Below, in pieces: positions 39,381 to 48,815 of a stretch of 64,000 nucleotides of DNA. How positions within the stretch are numbered: position 1 is the stretch's first letter; the number at the start of each line of letters is the position of its first letter. The translations under genes and the position numbers were made by a program. Where the stretch lies: the NCBI GenBank assembly GCA_028671895.1, contig JAPMAC010000221.1, positions 1 through 64,000 of the forward strand, written 5' to 3'. The notes under the pieces were generated by a model that saw only the letters and a list, made by a program, of their open reading frames with translations, was not told the origin of the DNA and did not search any database. Source of the DNA: Oenanthe sinensis (taxonomy: Eukaryota > Streptophyta > Magnoliopsida > Apiales > Apiaceae).

Positions 39381-40083
39381 TGTAACGATCGAGGTAAGTA
39401 AATCTATTTGAATAATATGAGGAATATGATTTATGTGATTTAATGTGTTAAGATATGATATGTGGTCATTTGATATGTCTAGTTGACAGTCTGTTTGACC
39501 GTATTATGCTTAAGTGTTTTAATTAAGTGATTAATTGATTTTTCATGCTTAATTGAGTGACTGTTTGATTTTTATAAAATTATTGGTGTGTCCAATAATT
39601 ATGAAATTTTATATGTAGCTTCTATGAGATTTTAGAGACTTTCTAAAAATAGTGATGTATTTAATTCTAGTCTCAGTGATTTTATATAAATCTTTCATTC
39701 ATGTTTTATTCTAGAGATATTACTCTTCTAAATTCCATATTAAATTATTGGAATGTCCAAAAATCATGAAACCTGTTTCAAAATGTTTCTCAAATATTTT
39801 GAGACTTTTGAAAAATAAAAGTTTATTTTATTCGAGCCAAAATGTATTTTTAAAGATTTTCCTACTCTTATTTTCTATTTCTGTGCTAAAACTTCAAAGA
39901 TTTTTAATTAATTATTTATTCATCAGACAAATATTTCAAAAATATGGGGAAGCTTCTAAATTCATGATCTTTATTTTAAAAATATAAAAGTTATTTTTGT
40001 ACCCTGTTTCTACAAAAATTCGATTTTAAATTTGTTTTAAATTAGAAAAAGCAGCATACGTGAAATGACTTCCTTGCCCCTAG

Positions 40084-40095
40084 CTTATATTTATC
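40084..40095 (+). promoter_or_regulatory. Probable LTR core promoter (TATA-like), left LTR
   Basis: CTTATATTTATC is followed about 30 bp later by a sharp change to C/T-rich sequence (CCACCGCCCACTACCTCCC, then TCTCTTTCTTCTCTC) typical of plant 5' leaders. An ACGTG motif lies just upstream (about 40,059). Transcription is inferred to start around 40,115-40,130, leaving a leader of about 3.2 kb before the first exon-like ATG at 43,354. No direct evidence for the start site; other TATA-like strings exist in this AT-rich LTR. Confidence 0.35.
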
Positions 40096-42501
40096 AGCCA
40101 CCGCCCACTACCTCCCTTGTTCAGCATTTTCAATTCCCAGGTCCATCTCTTTCTTCTCTCAAGGCGATTTTGCTGTTTCTCTTAATCCTCGAGTCTATTG
40201 CTAGCGATTGTTTTGATTTTTGAGAGTAATCTAACCCTAGATATGTATGCAATCCGTTGTTCTTGAGTTAGAATATATATATATGTATGCCCGTGTATAT
40301 ACGATCGGGGTTTGGTCTATACCTGCATGCAAGGGTTAAACTACTCTAATTTTGATAACCAGCACTAGTTCGATGCTTATTGAGTTGTTAATGATTGAAA
40401 AACGCAGCTTTGGTGTCGAGAATCCGATAATCGGATTTTCCACCGGAGCTTGGCCGCCGGCGATGACTGTTACGAGCTGGCAGGTCAACGGCGATGATGA
40501 AATGAGCCGGAACTACCATTTTTATTTATGTTAGACTAGTAATTCTTATTGCATGTTACGGTTTCCATTTTTCCGAGCTAGAATAGCAAATTTCCGATTG
40601 GTACTTGAATAAATAGCTTTGTTTATACTAGTATGGTAGCAATTAAACTCTTGAATGATTGTTTTGGTTGCTACGAGTTTGATGCATTGTAAATCGATGG
40701 TTGCATGCTGATGTCTTTAGTAATTAGTGAATTTTCTAGTTATGTTTATATAATTGTGTTTGGAAGTGTTAATGTATGAGGTGTATAATTGTAATTGAGA
40801 TATGTAAAGTTTGGTGGTACTCTAATTAAGATTAAAAGTTGATTAGTTTGATTTATAATAACCGGATTAATGTTTGATTTCATTTTATAACAAAATGCGA
40901 ATGCAATATATATATATAAATGCTTAATTTCGAATTAATTATATGAAATTATTTGAATTGCGATGGTAAATAGAGTAATGTTGGGTTACTTGGGTGAGAG
41001 TAATGTCTTCAGGGATTACAATTGCTAGTAATCACACTTTATATTCGGTTACTATTATAATTGAGTTACTATTTAATGTTAGTTGTATTTCCTCATGACA
41101 CTGCTTGTTAAAGCGATTCAAATCAAAATAGGTTGATAGAATAAAGCTAGTAATAGAATTGATAATATGTATGAGTAACTGATTGTGATAATTGCTATGT
41201 GATTATAGCTATTTAAGTGAGCATTGCCTTATAGTGTCGAAATGCTTGATTAATTGAAATCTTTGAATTATAAGTATTATAATTGGACATTGATTGTTAT
41301 GATATAGAATTGAATTAAGAACTGAATTGACTATATAAATAAGCAGTTGATAATTGGATTGTTTCAGTCATTTTGAATGATAATAGTATTGTATATTGTT
41401 ATAGCTATTGCTTGTTTGATATGAATTTGATGCAAATGTGGTTGTATATGGGATATGATTGGCAATTATGTTTGGTTGTGTCGGTTGTATTCCGACGGAT
41501 AGCTCCAATTACAGGGGAAGTGCTGCCAAAAATTTCTAAAAACTAGAATGACTTTGTAAAATATGATTGGTACACCACTTTCTGTATAGGAAAGACTATC
41601 AGTCAGGAATATTGTAGATGATATAATTGTCTATGTGATACTTGCTTGCCAGTGTAGGAGTGAGTATATAGTATAATATGTCTACAGTGGTTTATATATG
41701 TGTTTAAGGGTTGCATTAGCGAAAGGGTAGAATAGTTAGACGTTAATGAGAACGTCGAGAGTTTATGAGTTACTAAAATAGCATTATTTATGTGTAGCTA
41801 CCAAGGACGTTGAAGTGAAAGACAGAGGGAAAGCTAAAGTAGAGAGTTAGTGTCTGGTGTAGGCGATCTACCTGTTCAACAGCTGTAGCATTCTATTTGA
41901 GGCAAGTAACTACTGCCTAACCTCTTTCAACTTAAACACTGTTTTATGAACTGCTTTATGACCCTGCAACTGTATTATCTTATATCAACTGTTTTAAGTT
42001 ACAGCCTGCTTTACTTTAATTACTTTACTTACACTACAACCTTATACCAATGTTAAGTGCACTTTAAACTTTTCAATCCCTGAACTGCTACTGACCACTT
42101 ATAAACTAGTTTTACAAATCTTACACCAGTGATCTTGAGCTGTGACTTGTGCTATCACCACTTTCTTAATAATAATTGCTTAAACTTAAACCTTAAAAGA
42201 ACCCTGTTATTTAGGCCTAACTGCCGTCCTGATTAAATGTTTTACAACTGTTTTCGAAAACAACTGTCATACCTATGGATTGACCCTGCACCTTGACTTC
42301 ATAACTTTAACTTGTTTTTGATTCCCAGTTCATGATTTCTGCCTACTTTATTACAACCGAGACTTGTTTTGAGATTTACCCTGGAATAAACTTTACCTCT
42401 GTCTAATGATCTTTAAAATGGATTTAAATATGAAATCCGACTTTCAAGAAGTCTTTTTCATCAAATGAATTGGTAATTTTAAAAAGAAAGGTTTTGGTTA
42501 T

Positions 42502-42542
42502 TATAGGAATTCCGATCAAAATGGTTTCTGCGGATTCCTATA
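42502..42542 (+). other. Long imperfect hairpin in the LTR leader
   Basis: TATAGGAATTCCG (42,502-42,514) pairs with CGGATTCCTATA (42,531-42,542) as a 12-bp stem with one bulged base and a 16-base loop. It is followed directly by a second inverted repeat, GGCGT (42,550-42,554) with ACGCC (42,568-42,572). Both are preserved in the right LTR (from about 52,466). Confidence 0.6.
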
Positions 42543-42594
42543 GGTTGGAGGCGTAAGAGGCCGAGTGACGCCGGTCCAGCACTTTTTATGTGAA

Positions 42595-42887
42595 GACTAT
42601 AATGAGATAGTCAATGGCTATAATGAGATAGCCCAAGGCCAATGGCAATAAGTGCCTTTATGAGTACTCTTTATGTCCAGAGGGACTTTAGTCCGTTATG
42701 GGGACTTTACGTGGCTGATCACCCGTATTGTCTGGCGTTGTGAGAAAACTTCAACCAAAATGAATTGTTTCTAAACAGTAAAGGTCCTAATGAGAGGACA
42801 ATTTTATAAATGATTTGAAAAGTAAAGGTCCTAATGAGAGGACAGTTTATTAAAATGTTTTGAAAGAACCAGTCCTAATGAAAGGAC
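42595..42887 (+). other. Array of hairpins with a constant AATGAG loop (left LTR)
   Basis: Five hairpins share the loop AATGAG or AATGAA but have different, self-complementary stems: GACTAT/ATAGTC (42,595-42,612), GGCTAT/ATAGCC (42,616-42,633), and GTCCT/AGGAC at 42,784-42,799, 42,828-42,843 and 42,872-42,887. The last three are spaced exactly 44 bp apart. Between the groups lie GGCA-ATAAG-TGCC (42,644-42,656) and overlapping GTCC/GGAC pairs (42,675-42,705) that could form alternative hairpins. Different stems holding the same loop is the pattern expected of a selected RNA structure. The only LTR-LTR difference noticed here (A/G at about 42,801) is outside the stems. Possible roles are RNA packaging or binding of a coat protein; this is inference. 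Confidence 0.7.
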
Positions 42888-43300
42888 AGTTTTATATAAA
42901 TGGACTTTGAAATGATTAATAATGAAAATTGAAATGCCCTGTTATATCATGCCCTTTTACAGCTTGAACTGTCAGACATATCTTGACTTGACTTTGTTTC
43001 AATTGCTATATATTACTTCCTGTTATCCATCTAACCCTGCAGATTTCTCCTATACTTGCAACTGATTATTACTTTCCAGTTTCTTATTTACCTTGCACTA
43101 GTTATTGAAATTATTTAACCCTGCCAGTGGTTTTATAAAAGAAAGTTTTACGAGTAATGAATCCCCTGAGTAGAATTTTGATTATAATTATGGGACAATG
43201 AGGTCCAGCAATGATTTTAAAGCATGGTTTTGAGAAAAGACTTTTTAAATCATATGTATAAGCCTGTAGAACTGTTTTTTAACCTATATGGTTACTTGCT

Positions 43301-43315
43301 GAGCTTTTGTAGCTC
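43301..43315 (+). other. GAGCT-TTTGT-AGCTC hairpin before the exon-like segment
   Basis: A perfect 5-bp stem with a 5-base loop, directly upstream of the pyrimidine-rich acceptor-like tract. It is present in the right LTR as well. It may be an RNA 3'-end or splicing element; no function can be assigned from sequence. Confidence 0.45.
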
Positions 43316-43317
43316 AT

Positions 43318-43341
43318 TCTTTTATTTTCTAACATCTACAG
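43318..43341 (+). promoter_or_regulatory. Predicted 3' splice acceptor upstream of the H3-like exon
   Basis: A T-rich tract with a CTAAC branch-like motif ends in ATCTACAG (AG at 43,340-43,341). Splicing here would remove most of the 3-kb leader with its many upstream ATGs and put the ATG at 43,354 only 12 bases into the exon. The matching donor is not identified; CAG|GTCAAC near 40,480 is one candidate. Confidence 0.45.
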
Positions 43342-43353
43342 CTTCTGAGAATC

Positions 43354-43428
43354 ATGGTCCGCCTTAAGCAGACTGCCAGGAAAAATATGTCATTCATGAA
43401 CTATGTGAGGCTGGCTGAGATTGAACAG
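43354..43428 (+). CDS. Predicted exon 1 of accessory protein: histone H3 N-tail mimic encoded in the LTR
   Basis: ATG at 43,354 opens 25 codons beginning MVRLKQTARKN. Without the initiator Met (normally removed before Val) the residues are V1 R2 L3 K4 Q5 T6 A7 R8 K9 N10; histone H3 is A1 R2 T3 K4 Q5 T6 A7 R8 K9 S10. Register and the K4/QTARK core are exact, and similarity to H3 stops after K9. The codon phase ends exactly at CAG|GTAGGA, a good plant donor. Unspliced, the frame continues 18 more codons to TAG at 43,483. QTARK is the H3 segment gripped by H3K9 chromodomains and methylated by SUVH-type enzymes, so decoy, recruitment or self-binding roles are conceivable. This is inference: no expression evidence exists here, and the peptide is short. 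The second LTR carries an identical copy. Confidence 0.6.
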
Positions 43429-43902
43429 GTAGGATCGAGGCAGAGTTGGAAGGAAAAGACTTTGTTTAGTCTTGTATTTTATTAGTAGCTTTTGAGATGT
43501 TTCAGGATTTGTAATATTATTTTGGTTACTGTAAATTTAAATATAAAGGAATGTAGTTGTGTGCTTGTTTCATACCATTACCTTGAAAGATCCAGGTTAG
43601 TAGTCGGGGTCATATTTATGCGTATTTTCTATTATTGTTATTTAGGGTGCATGCATATAGAGTGTTAGTGACTCCCCGATCTAGACCCCGGGTCGGGAGG
43701 GCGCTACAGGTTGGTATCAGAGCTAAGGTTTTGGTCACTGAAACAAGCCAGGATTAAGTTAAACAAGTAGATCATTTAATAAAAGAAGAGAGAGTAATGG
43801 TAAGATAGGATTAGATAGTGAATAGTGGTTTAAACGTTAGGATTTTAACTGTAGATTTAAGGTGATCTTATCCCTTTTGCTTTACATATCGTATTATTGC
43901 AG
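43429..43902 (+). other. Predicted 474-nt intron spanning the LTR end and PBS
   Basis: Donor GAACAG|GTAGGATC (43,429) and acceptor CGTATTATTGCAG|G (AG at 43,901-43,902) after a T-rich tract. Both flanking frames are in phase 0 at the junction. Removal would delete the last 280 bp of the LTR and the PBS, so the spliced RNA could be translated but not primed for reverse transcription, separating an accessory mRNA from genomic RNA. Confidence 0.55.
43712..43723 (+). other. Primer binding site, initiator tRNA-Met
   Basis: TGGTATCAGAGC lies three bases after the LTR end and is complementary to the 3' end of plant initiator tRNA-Met, the usual primer of Tekay/Del chromoviruses. It fixes the left LTR as the 5' LTR of the full internal region and the element orientation as plus strand. 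Confidence 0.93.
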
Positions 43903-44307
43903 GCTCGTGGCATTGTTTCACAACAACCACCCTCTCCTGGTTCCTCTGAATTTTCTTCGGATACTGACGATGATACTATAGTTATATCTAGTTCTGAGAG
44001 CGAGGAGGAGGAGCTGATTCCTGAGCCCCCTGCTCAGCCTGACCTACCCTCAGGGAGTGCTGGTGTCCCTGTTCGCCGTAGAGTTTATAGGCCATCTATT
44101 ACCCTAGGCCAGCTGAGAGTTCCCGAGCATCCTGTCGAGTGGTGGGAGGATCGCATTAGGGCTGTCGAGGAAGAGGGACGTAGGCAGATAGCGGCCAGAG
44201 CATTTCCAGATGATATGGCGGAGCGGGCAGGAGAGTTGACCCGGGTGCTTAGTGAGCTGCTGATTGGACTCAGGGCTGCCAGAGACAGGGATCACAGGGG
44301 TGATTAG
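43903..44307 (+). CDS. Predicted exon 2 of accessory protein: acidic leader ORF with SUMO-interaction-like motif, between PBS and gag
   Basis: An open frame of 134 codons ending in TAG at 44,305. It has no ATG at its start (the codon before the acceptor CAG is TTG), which supports its being an exon. Joined to the LTR exon it would make 159 residues. In joined numbering, about 26-48 is Ser/Pro/acidic, 50-62 reads TIVISSSESEEEE, matching a hydrophobic-core plus Ser/acidic SUMO-interacting motif, then a Pro-rich linker, a basic patch (VRRRVYRP), a conserved-looking PVEWWEDR, and a charged helical C-terminus (EEEGRRQIAARAF; ELTRVLSELLIGLRAARDR). It is more GC-rich than gag. No known retroelement domain is recognised; it is not gag. 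Function unknown; a chromatin or SUMO-linked accessory role is inference. Confidence 0.6.
   Translation, partial: ARGIVSQQPPSPGSSEFSSDTDDDTIVISSSESEEEELIPEPPAQPDLPSGSAGVPVRRRVYRPSITLGQLRVPEHPVEWWEDRIRAVEEEGRRQIAARAFPDDMAERAGELTRVLSELLIGLRAARDRDHRGD
43978..44013 (+). other. Sequence encoding the SIM-like motif IVISSSESEEEE
   Basis: Three consecutive aliphatic residues followed by SSSES and four Glu. SUMO-interacting motifs of the phospho/acidic type have this layout (hydrophobic core, then Ser and acidic residues). An Asp-rich stretch precedes it (SSDTDDD). The match is by pattern only. Confidence 0.5.
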
Positions 44308-44747
44308 ATGTTAGGATGTTTGAGTGTTAGAAGGGACATTTGTTAGAGCCCTCTAGCACACTTGCCCAGATGTTATTTCTGTTTTCTTCCCAGTACTTTT
44401 ATTTCGTGTTTGTACCTTAACTTATCCTGCACTTTGGCACTTTTCGTATCTATGCATGTTTGCTTTTCAGTTCCAGTATCTTCCGATATATCTGTCATTT
44501 ACTTTTTCGCACACTTGACCATAAACTGTTTCTTTCCTTTACCAGTACCTTATTTATACCTGTTGTGCTAACCTGTTTTCGATAGAACTTTATATCCTTG
44601 TTGTACAAGCAACTTATGTAGTAATGATGCTACAAGATTGATTTCTAAAATAGAGTTTCTAATGCTCAAATGGTTTTAAAAGTATTTGAACTGTTTACAA
44701 TATGGTGTAGTGTATTGCTTAACAAGTTGCTTGTCTTCCTATAGTAA
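44308..44747 (+). other. Spacer between leader ORF and gag, with a predicted splice acceptor
   Basis: Noncoding, T-rich sequence. Near its end GTCTTCCTATAG (AG at 44,743-44,744) with an upstream CTTAAC forms a good acceptor only 3 bases before the gag ATG. A second spliced RNA that skips the leader ORF and starts translation at gag is therefore plausible. No other feature seen. Confidence 0.4.
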
Positions 44748-47576
44748 ATGCCGCCAAGGAAAAGAAACACCTCAAATTCGACTCAGAACCGTAATACTCA
44801 AGATCAAAATCCCATGGACCCTACAGTTGCTCAACTCATTCAGTTACTACAACAGCAAACAGCTCTTTTAACCCAGCAACAGCAAAGACCTTCTGCACCC
44901 CCAGCAGTTACTTTTAAATCTTTTCAAGCCGTGAAACCACCTGAATTCAAAGGATCCACGAACCCAGTAGAAGCCCAGACATGGCTTAAGGAGATGGAAA
45001 AAGCTTTTCAGTTAGTAGACATAGGTGAAGATAAGAAGACTGAGTATGCTAGTTATTTTCTCAAAGCTGAAGCCGGTTACTGGTGGGAGTCTACGAAGAT
45101 GCTTCAGGGTGAAGGTGTGATTTCTTGGGATCAGTTTATAGAATTGTTTTTAGAAAAGTACTTTCCTAGTTTTATGAAGGACCAAATGGAGATTAAATTT
45201 CTAGAACTAAAGCAAGGAGGTATGAGTGTAGCAGAGTACGAGGCCAAGTTTTCTGAGATGGCCAGGTTTGTGCCAGAATTTGTCAACACTGACGTCAAGA
45301 AGGCCAAGAGGTTTCAGCAAGGCCTAAGGCCATGGATTAGAAGTAGGGTGGCAGTTTTTGAGCTGCAAAGCTTTACTGCAATAGTTCAGAAAGCATTGAT
45401 CGTGGAAGGTGAGAGTGATATGTCCCAGAAAGAGAAGGATAATAAAAAGAGAAAGTTTGGTGCTAGGGAAGACAGTCATGGACATGGTAATTTTAGAAAC
45501 AAGTTTCATAGAAGGCCAGAAGGTCAGAGAAGTAATTTTCAGCAGATCAAGAATGGTAATGATGGAAGAGGGAGACAGAATAATAAAGCTCAAGGTTTCG
45601 ACCAGCCAAAGGCCATCAGGCAGTTTGTTCCTGAGTGCAAGATTTGTGGAAGGAAGCACTCTGGAGTTTGTAATAAGCCCAACATCACCTGCTTCAAGTG
45701 CAACAGGAAAGGACATTATGCAGCGGAATGCAACAGTCAGAGTCAGAATCAAAATCAAAAGTCAGGGATCAAATGCTATAAGTGTGGCAAGCTAGGTCAC
45801 ATGGCAAGGGAATGCAAGGAACCTACACAGCCTACCAATGTTCTAAGGATAGCTGGAACTCCGTCTCAATCTTCAGCACATCAATCTAGAGCAAGAACCT
45901 TCAACATGACTCAGAAAGAGGCTATCCAGGATGTGGATGTGATATCAGGTACACTTCCTGTTAATTCAGTGCAAGCTAGTGTATTGATTGATTCAGGAGC
46001 TACTAAGTCTTTTATATCTCAAGATTTTCTTGGTAAATTGCAATGTGAAGTCCAACCTTTGGAGCAAGCCTTAGTTATAGAAGTAGCTAACCAGGCAAAG
46101 ATTCCAGTAAGCCAAGTTTGTCCTAGGTGTGACATTGAAATAGGCAGTTGTCATTTTCTCGCTAACTTGATACCTTTTAAGTTAGGTGAATTTGATGTAA
46201 TTCTAGGGATGGATTGGTTGTCAGAATACAAGGCTCAGATAGATTGTAAGAATAAGAAATTAAAGGTAAAAACCCTAGAAGGAGAAGAAGTTGAATTTCA
46301 AGGTACCCGACAAGTCAAGAAGTTTTTGAATATCGTTCAGGCAAAGAGATTTCTGCGTCAAGGATGTGAGGCTTACCTAGCCTATGTTGTAGACACTGAG
46401 AAGAAGTCAGTTCAATTAGAAGATGTTCCTATCGTCAATGAATTTCCCGATGTGTTTCCAGATGAATTGCCAGGCTTACCTTCCGATAGGGAAATAGAAT
46501 TCTCTATTGATTTAGCTCCCGGCACTGAACCAGTTTCCAAAGCCCCGTATAGAATGGCGCCAGTTGAGATGAAAGAATTGGCGAGTCAAATACAAGATCT
46601 CTTGGATAAAGGAGTTATAAGGCCTAGTGTGTCCCCCTGGGGAGCACCAGTGCTATTTGTTAAGAAGAAGGATGGAAGCATGAGGTTGTGCATAGATTAC
46701 CGAGAATTAAACAAGCTAACCATCAAGAACAAATACCCGTTGCCGAGGATCGATGATCTTTTTGACCAGCTGAAAGGAGCCGAATGGTTTTCAAAAATTG
46801 ACTTAAGGTCCGGATACCATCAACTCAAGATCAAACCTGAATATGTATCTAAAACAGCATTCAGAACAAGGTACGGACACTATGAATTTTTAGTTATGGC
46901 TTTTGGATTGACAAATGCCCCAACAGCATTTATGGATCTGATGAACAGAGTCTTTAAGAAATATTTAGACAAGTTTGTGATTGTTTTCATCGACGACATC
47001 CTGATATATTCCAAGACAGAAGAAGAACATGCAGACCATTTAAGAATTGCTTTAGAGACTTTAAGAAGGGAGAAGTTGTATGCGAAGTTTTCAAAATGTG
47101 AATTTTGGCTGAAAGAAGTACAATTTTTAGGTCATGTTGTCAGCAGAGAAGGTATCAAAGTTGATCCGACAAAGATAGAAGCAGTGATGAAATGGGAAAG
47201 ACCAAGGACTCCAACAGAAGTCAGAAGTTTTCTGGGTTTAGCGGGATACTATCGAAGATTTGTTCAAGATTTTTCAAAGATAGCTACCCCTATGACCAAA
47301 TTGACCAGAAAGAATGAAAAATTTGTATGGAATGAGAAGTGTGAAGAAAGTTTTGAAGAGCTAAAGCGGAGACTAGTGTCTGCCCCAGTATTGGTGTTAC
47401 CAGACGATCAAGGAAATTTTGTCATCTACAGTGATGCTTCTCACAAAGGCTTAGGATGTGTTCTGATGCAACATGGAAACGTAATTGCATATGCTTCCAG
47501 GCAGTTAAGACCTCATGAATTGAAATATCCTACACATGATTTGGAATTAGCTGCTATTGTGTTTGCATTGAAGATT

Positions 47577-47579
47577 TGA
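47577..47579 (+). other. Nonsense mutation in RNase H (Trp to TGA)
   Basis: The frame reads FALKI-stop-RHYLYG; plant Ty3/gypsy RNase H has Trp here (ALKIWRHYL). Reading continues in the same frame after the stop, so this is a point substitution G to A, not a frameshift. Confidence 0.9.
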
Positions 47580-48812
47580 AGGCACTACTTGTACGGAGAA
47601 AAGTGTGAGATTTATACTGACCACAAGAGTTTGAAGTATATCTTTACTCAGAAAGAGTTGAACATGAGACAGAGAAGATGGTTGGAATTGATCAAAGACT
47701 ACGACTGCACGATCAACTACCATCCAGGCAAGGCAAATGTTGTAGCAGATGCTTTAAGTAGAAAGGAAAGATTGAATATAATGGTTTCATCTGAAGAATT
47801 AATCGAAGAATTTGAGAAATTGGAAATAGAAGTATGCTGTTCTGATTCAGTGGAAGAGATGGTGTATACAATGACTTTCCAGCCAGAATTATTAGAAAAG
47901 ATCAAGAGATGTCAAGATCAGATGATGAGTCAAGACAGAGTCAAGTTGACTGGAGAAGAGTTAAGAAGTCAGAAGGGCAGTGAAGGAATCTTTAGGTTTT
48001 CCTCACGAATTTGGATCCCCAATGTTCAAGAGCTCAAGAATGAAATTTTGCATGATGCACATAGTTCAAGATACTCTATTCATCCAGGAAGCACAAAAAT
48101 GTATAAAGACTTAAAGGAAAATTTTTGGTGGCCCAACATGAAAAGAGATGTGGCAGAGTGGATCAGTAAATGTTATACGTGCCAGAGAGTCAAAGCTGAA
48201 CATCAGAGGCCCAGTGGATTGTTGCAACCACTAGAGATTCCAGAATGGAAATGGGAGAATCTTGCTATGGATTTTGTAGTAGGTCTGCCAAGGACTAAGG
48301 CTAATCATGATGCTATCTGGGTAATAATAGACAGATTGACCAAGTCAGCGCACTTTCTACCGATCAACGAAAGATTTTCACTGGACAGGTTGGTTCATTT
48401 GTACCTAAAAGAGATTGTTATGCGACATGGTGTTCCTGTATCAATAGTGTCAGACAGAGACCCGAGATTCAATTCTAGATTCTGGAAGAAATTTCAAGAG
48501 TGTTTGGGAACAAAGCTGAATATGAGTACTGCATATCATCCTCAGACAGATGGCCAGAGTGAAAGGACAATTCAGACCATTGAAGACAAGTTAAGAGTTT
48601 GTGCCTTGGATTTTGAAGGAAGCTGGGACGAGCATCTACCGTTAGTGGAGTTTTCATATAACAACAGCTATCATGCCAGTATTGGGATGCCCCCGTATGA
48701 AGCTTTGTATGGAAGAAAGTGTAGATCACTAGTATGTTGGAATGAAGTTGGTGAACGTAAGATTTTAGGTCTAGAGCTTGTGCAACAAACTAAAGAAAAG
48801 ATTGAGTTGATT

Positions 48813-48815
48813 TAG
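48813..48815 (+). other. Nonsense mutation after the integrase core (CAG to TAG)
   Basis: GAGTTGATTTAGAAG here versus GAGTTGATTCAGAAG in the left fragment, which keeps Gln. The changed C is in a CAG (CHG) context, a methylation target in plants. Frame continues to TAG at 49,305. Confidence 0.93.

Larger units (their letters stand above)
39381..43708 (+). repeat. Left LTR (4,328 bp)
   Basis: It starts TGTAACGATC after the PPT and ends GGGCGCTACA three bases before the PBS, with TG...CA termini. It pairs with 49,347-53,673. By eye there are about 20 substitutions and three 1-base indels between them (for example TTTCTAAAAA/TTTATAAAAA, CCACTTTCTG/CCACTTCTG, CGGGAGG/CGGAAGG), roughly 0.5%. Content in order: AT-rich U3 (39,381-40,080), a probable core promoter near 40,085, a short GC-rich patch (40,420-40,515), a long AT-rich leader (40,540-41,900), a pyrimidine-rich CCCTG-containing stretch (41,900-42,480), a hairpin cluster (42,502-42,887), and an exon-like reading frame with splice signals (43,342-43,428). 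Confidence 0.95.

Noticed and set aside
39748..39987. 79-codon frame in the LTR U3 (also 49,714-49,953)
   Set aside because: Very AT-rich with Phe/Leu/Ile/Lys composition, upstream of the inferred promoter, and with amino-acid changes between LTR copies. Likely chance.
44362..44871. Short frames in the leader-gag spacer and over the gag start
   Set aside because: Low-complexity T-rich frames, one overlapping gag in another frame. No motif or plausible role.
45409..45795. 128-codon plus-strand frame within gag
   Set aside because: Overlaps the zinc-knuckle part of gag in another frame and is basic only because gag is Lys/Arg-rich there. No evidence of dual coding.
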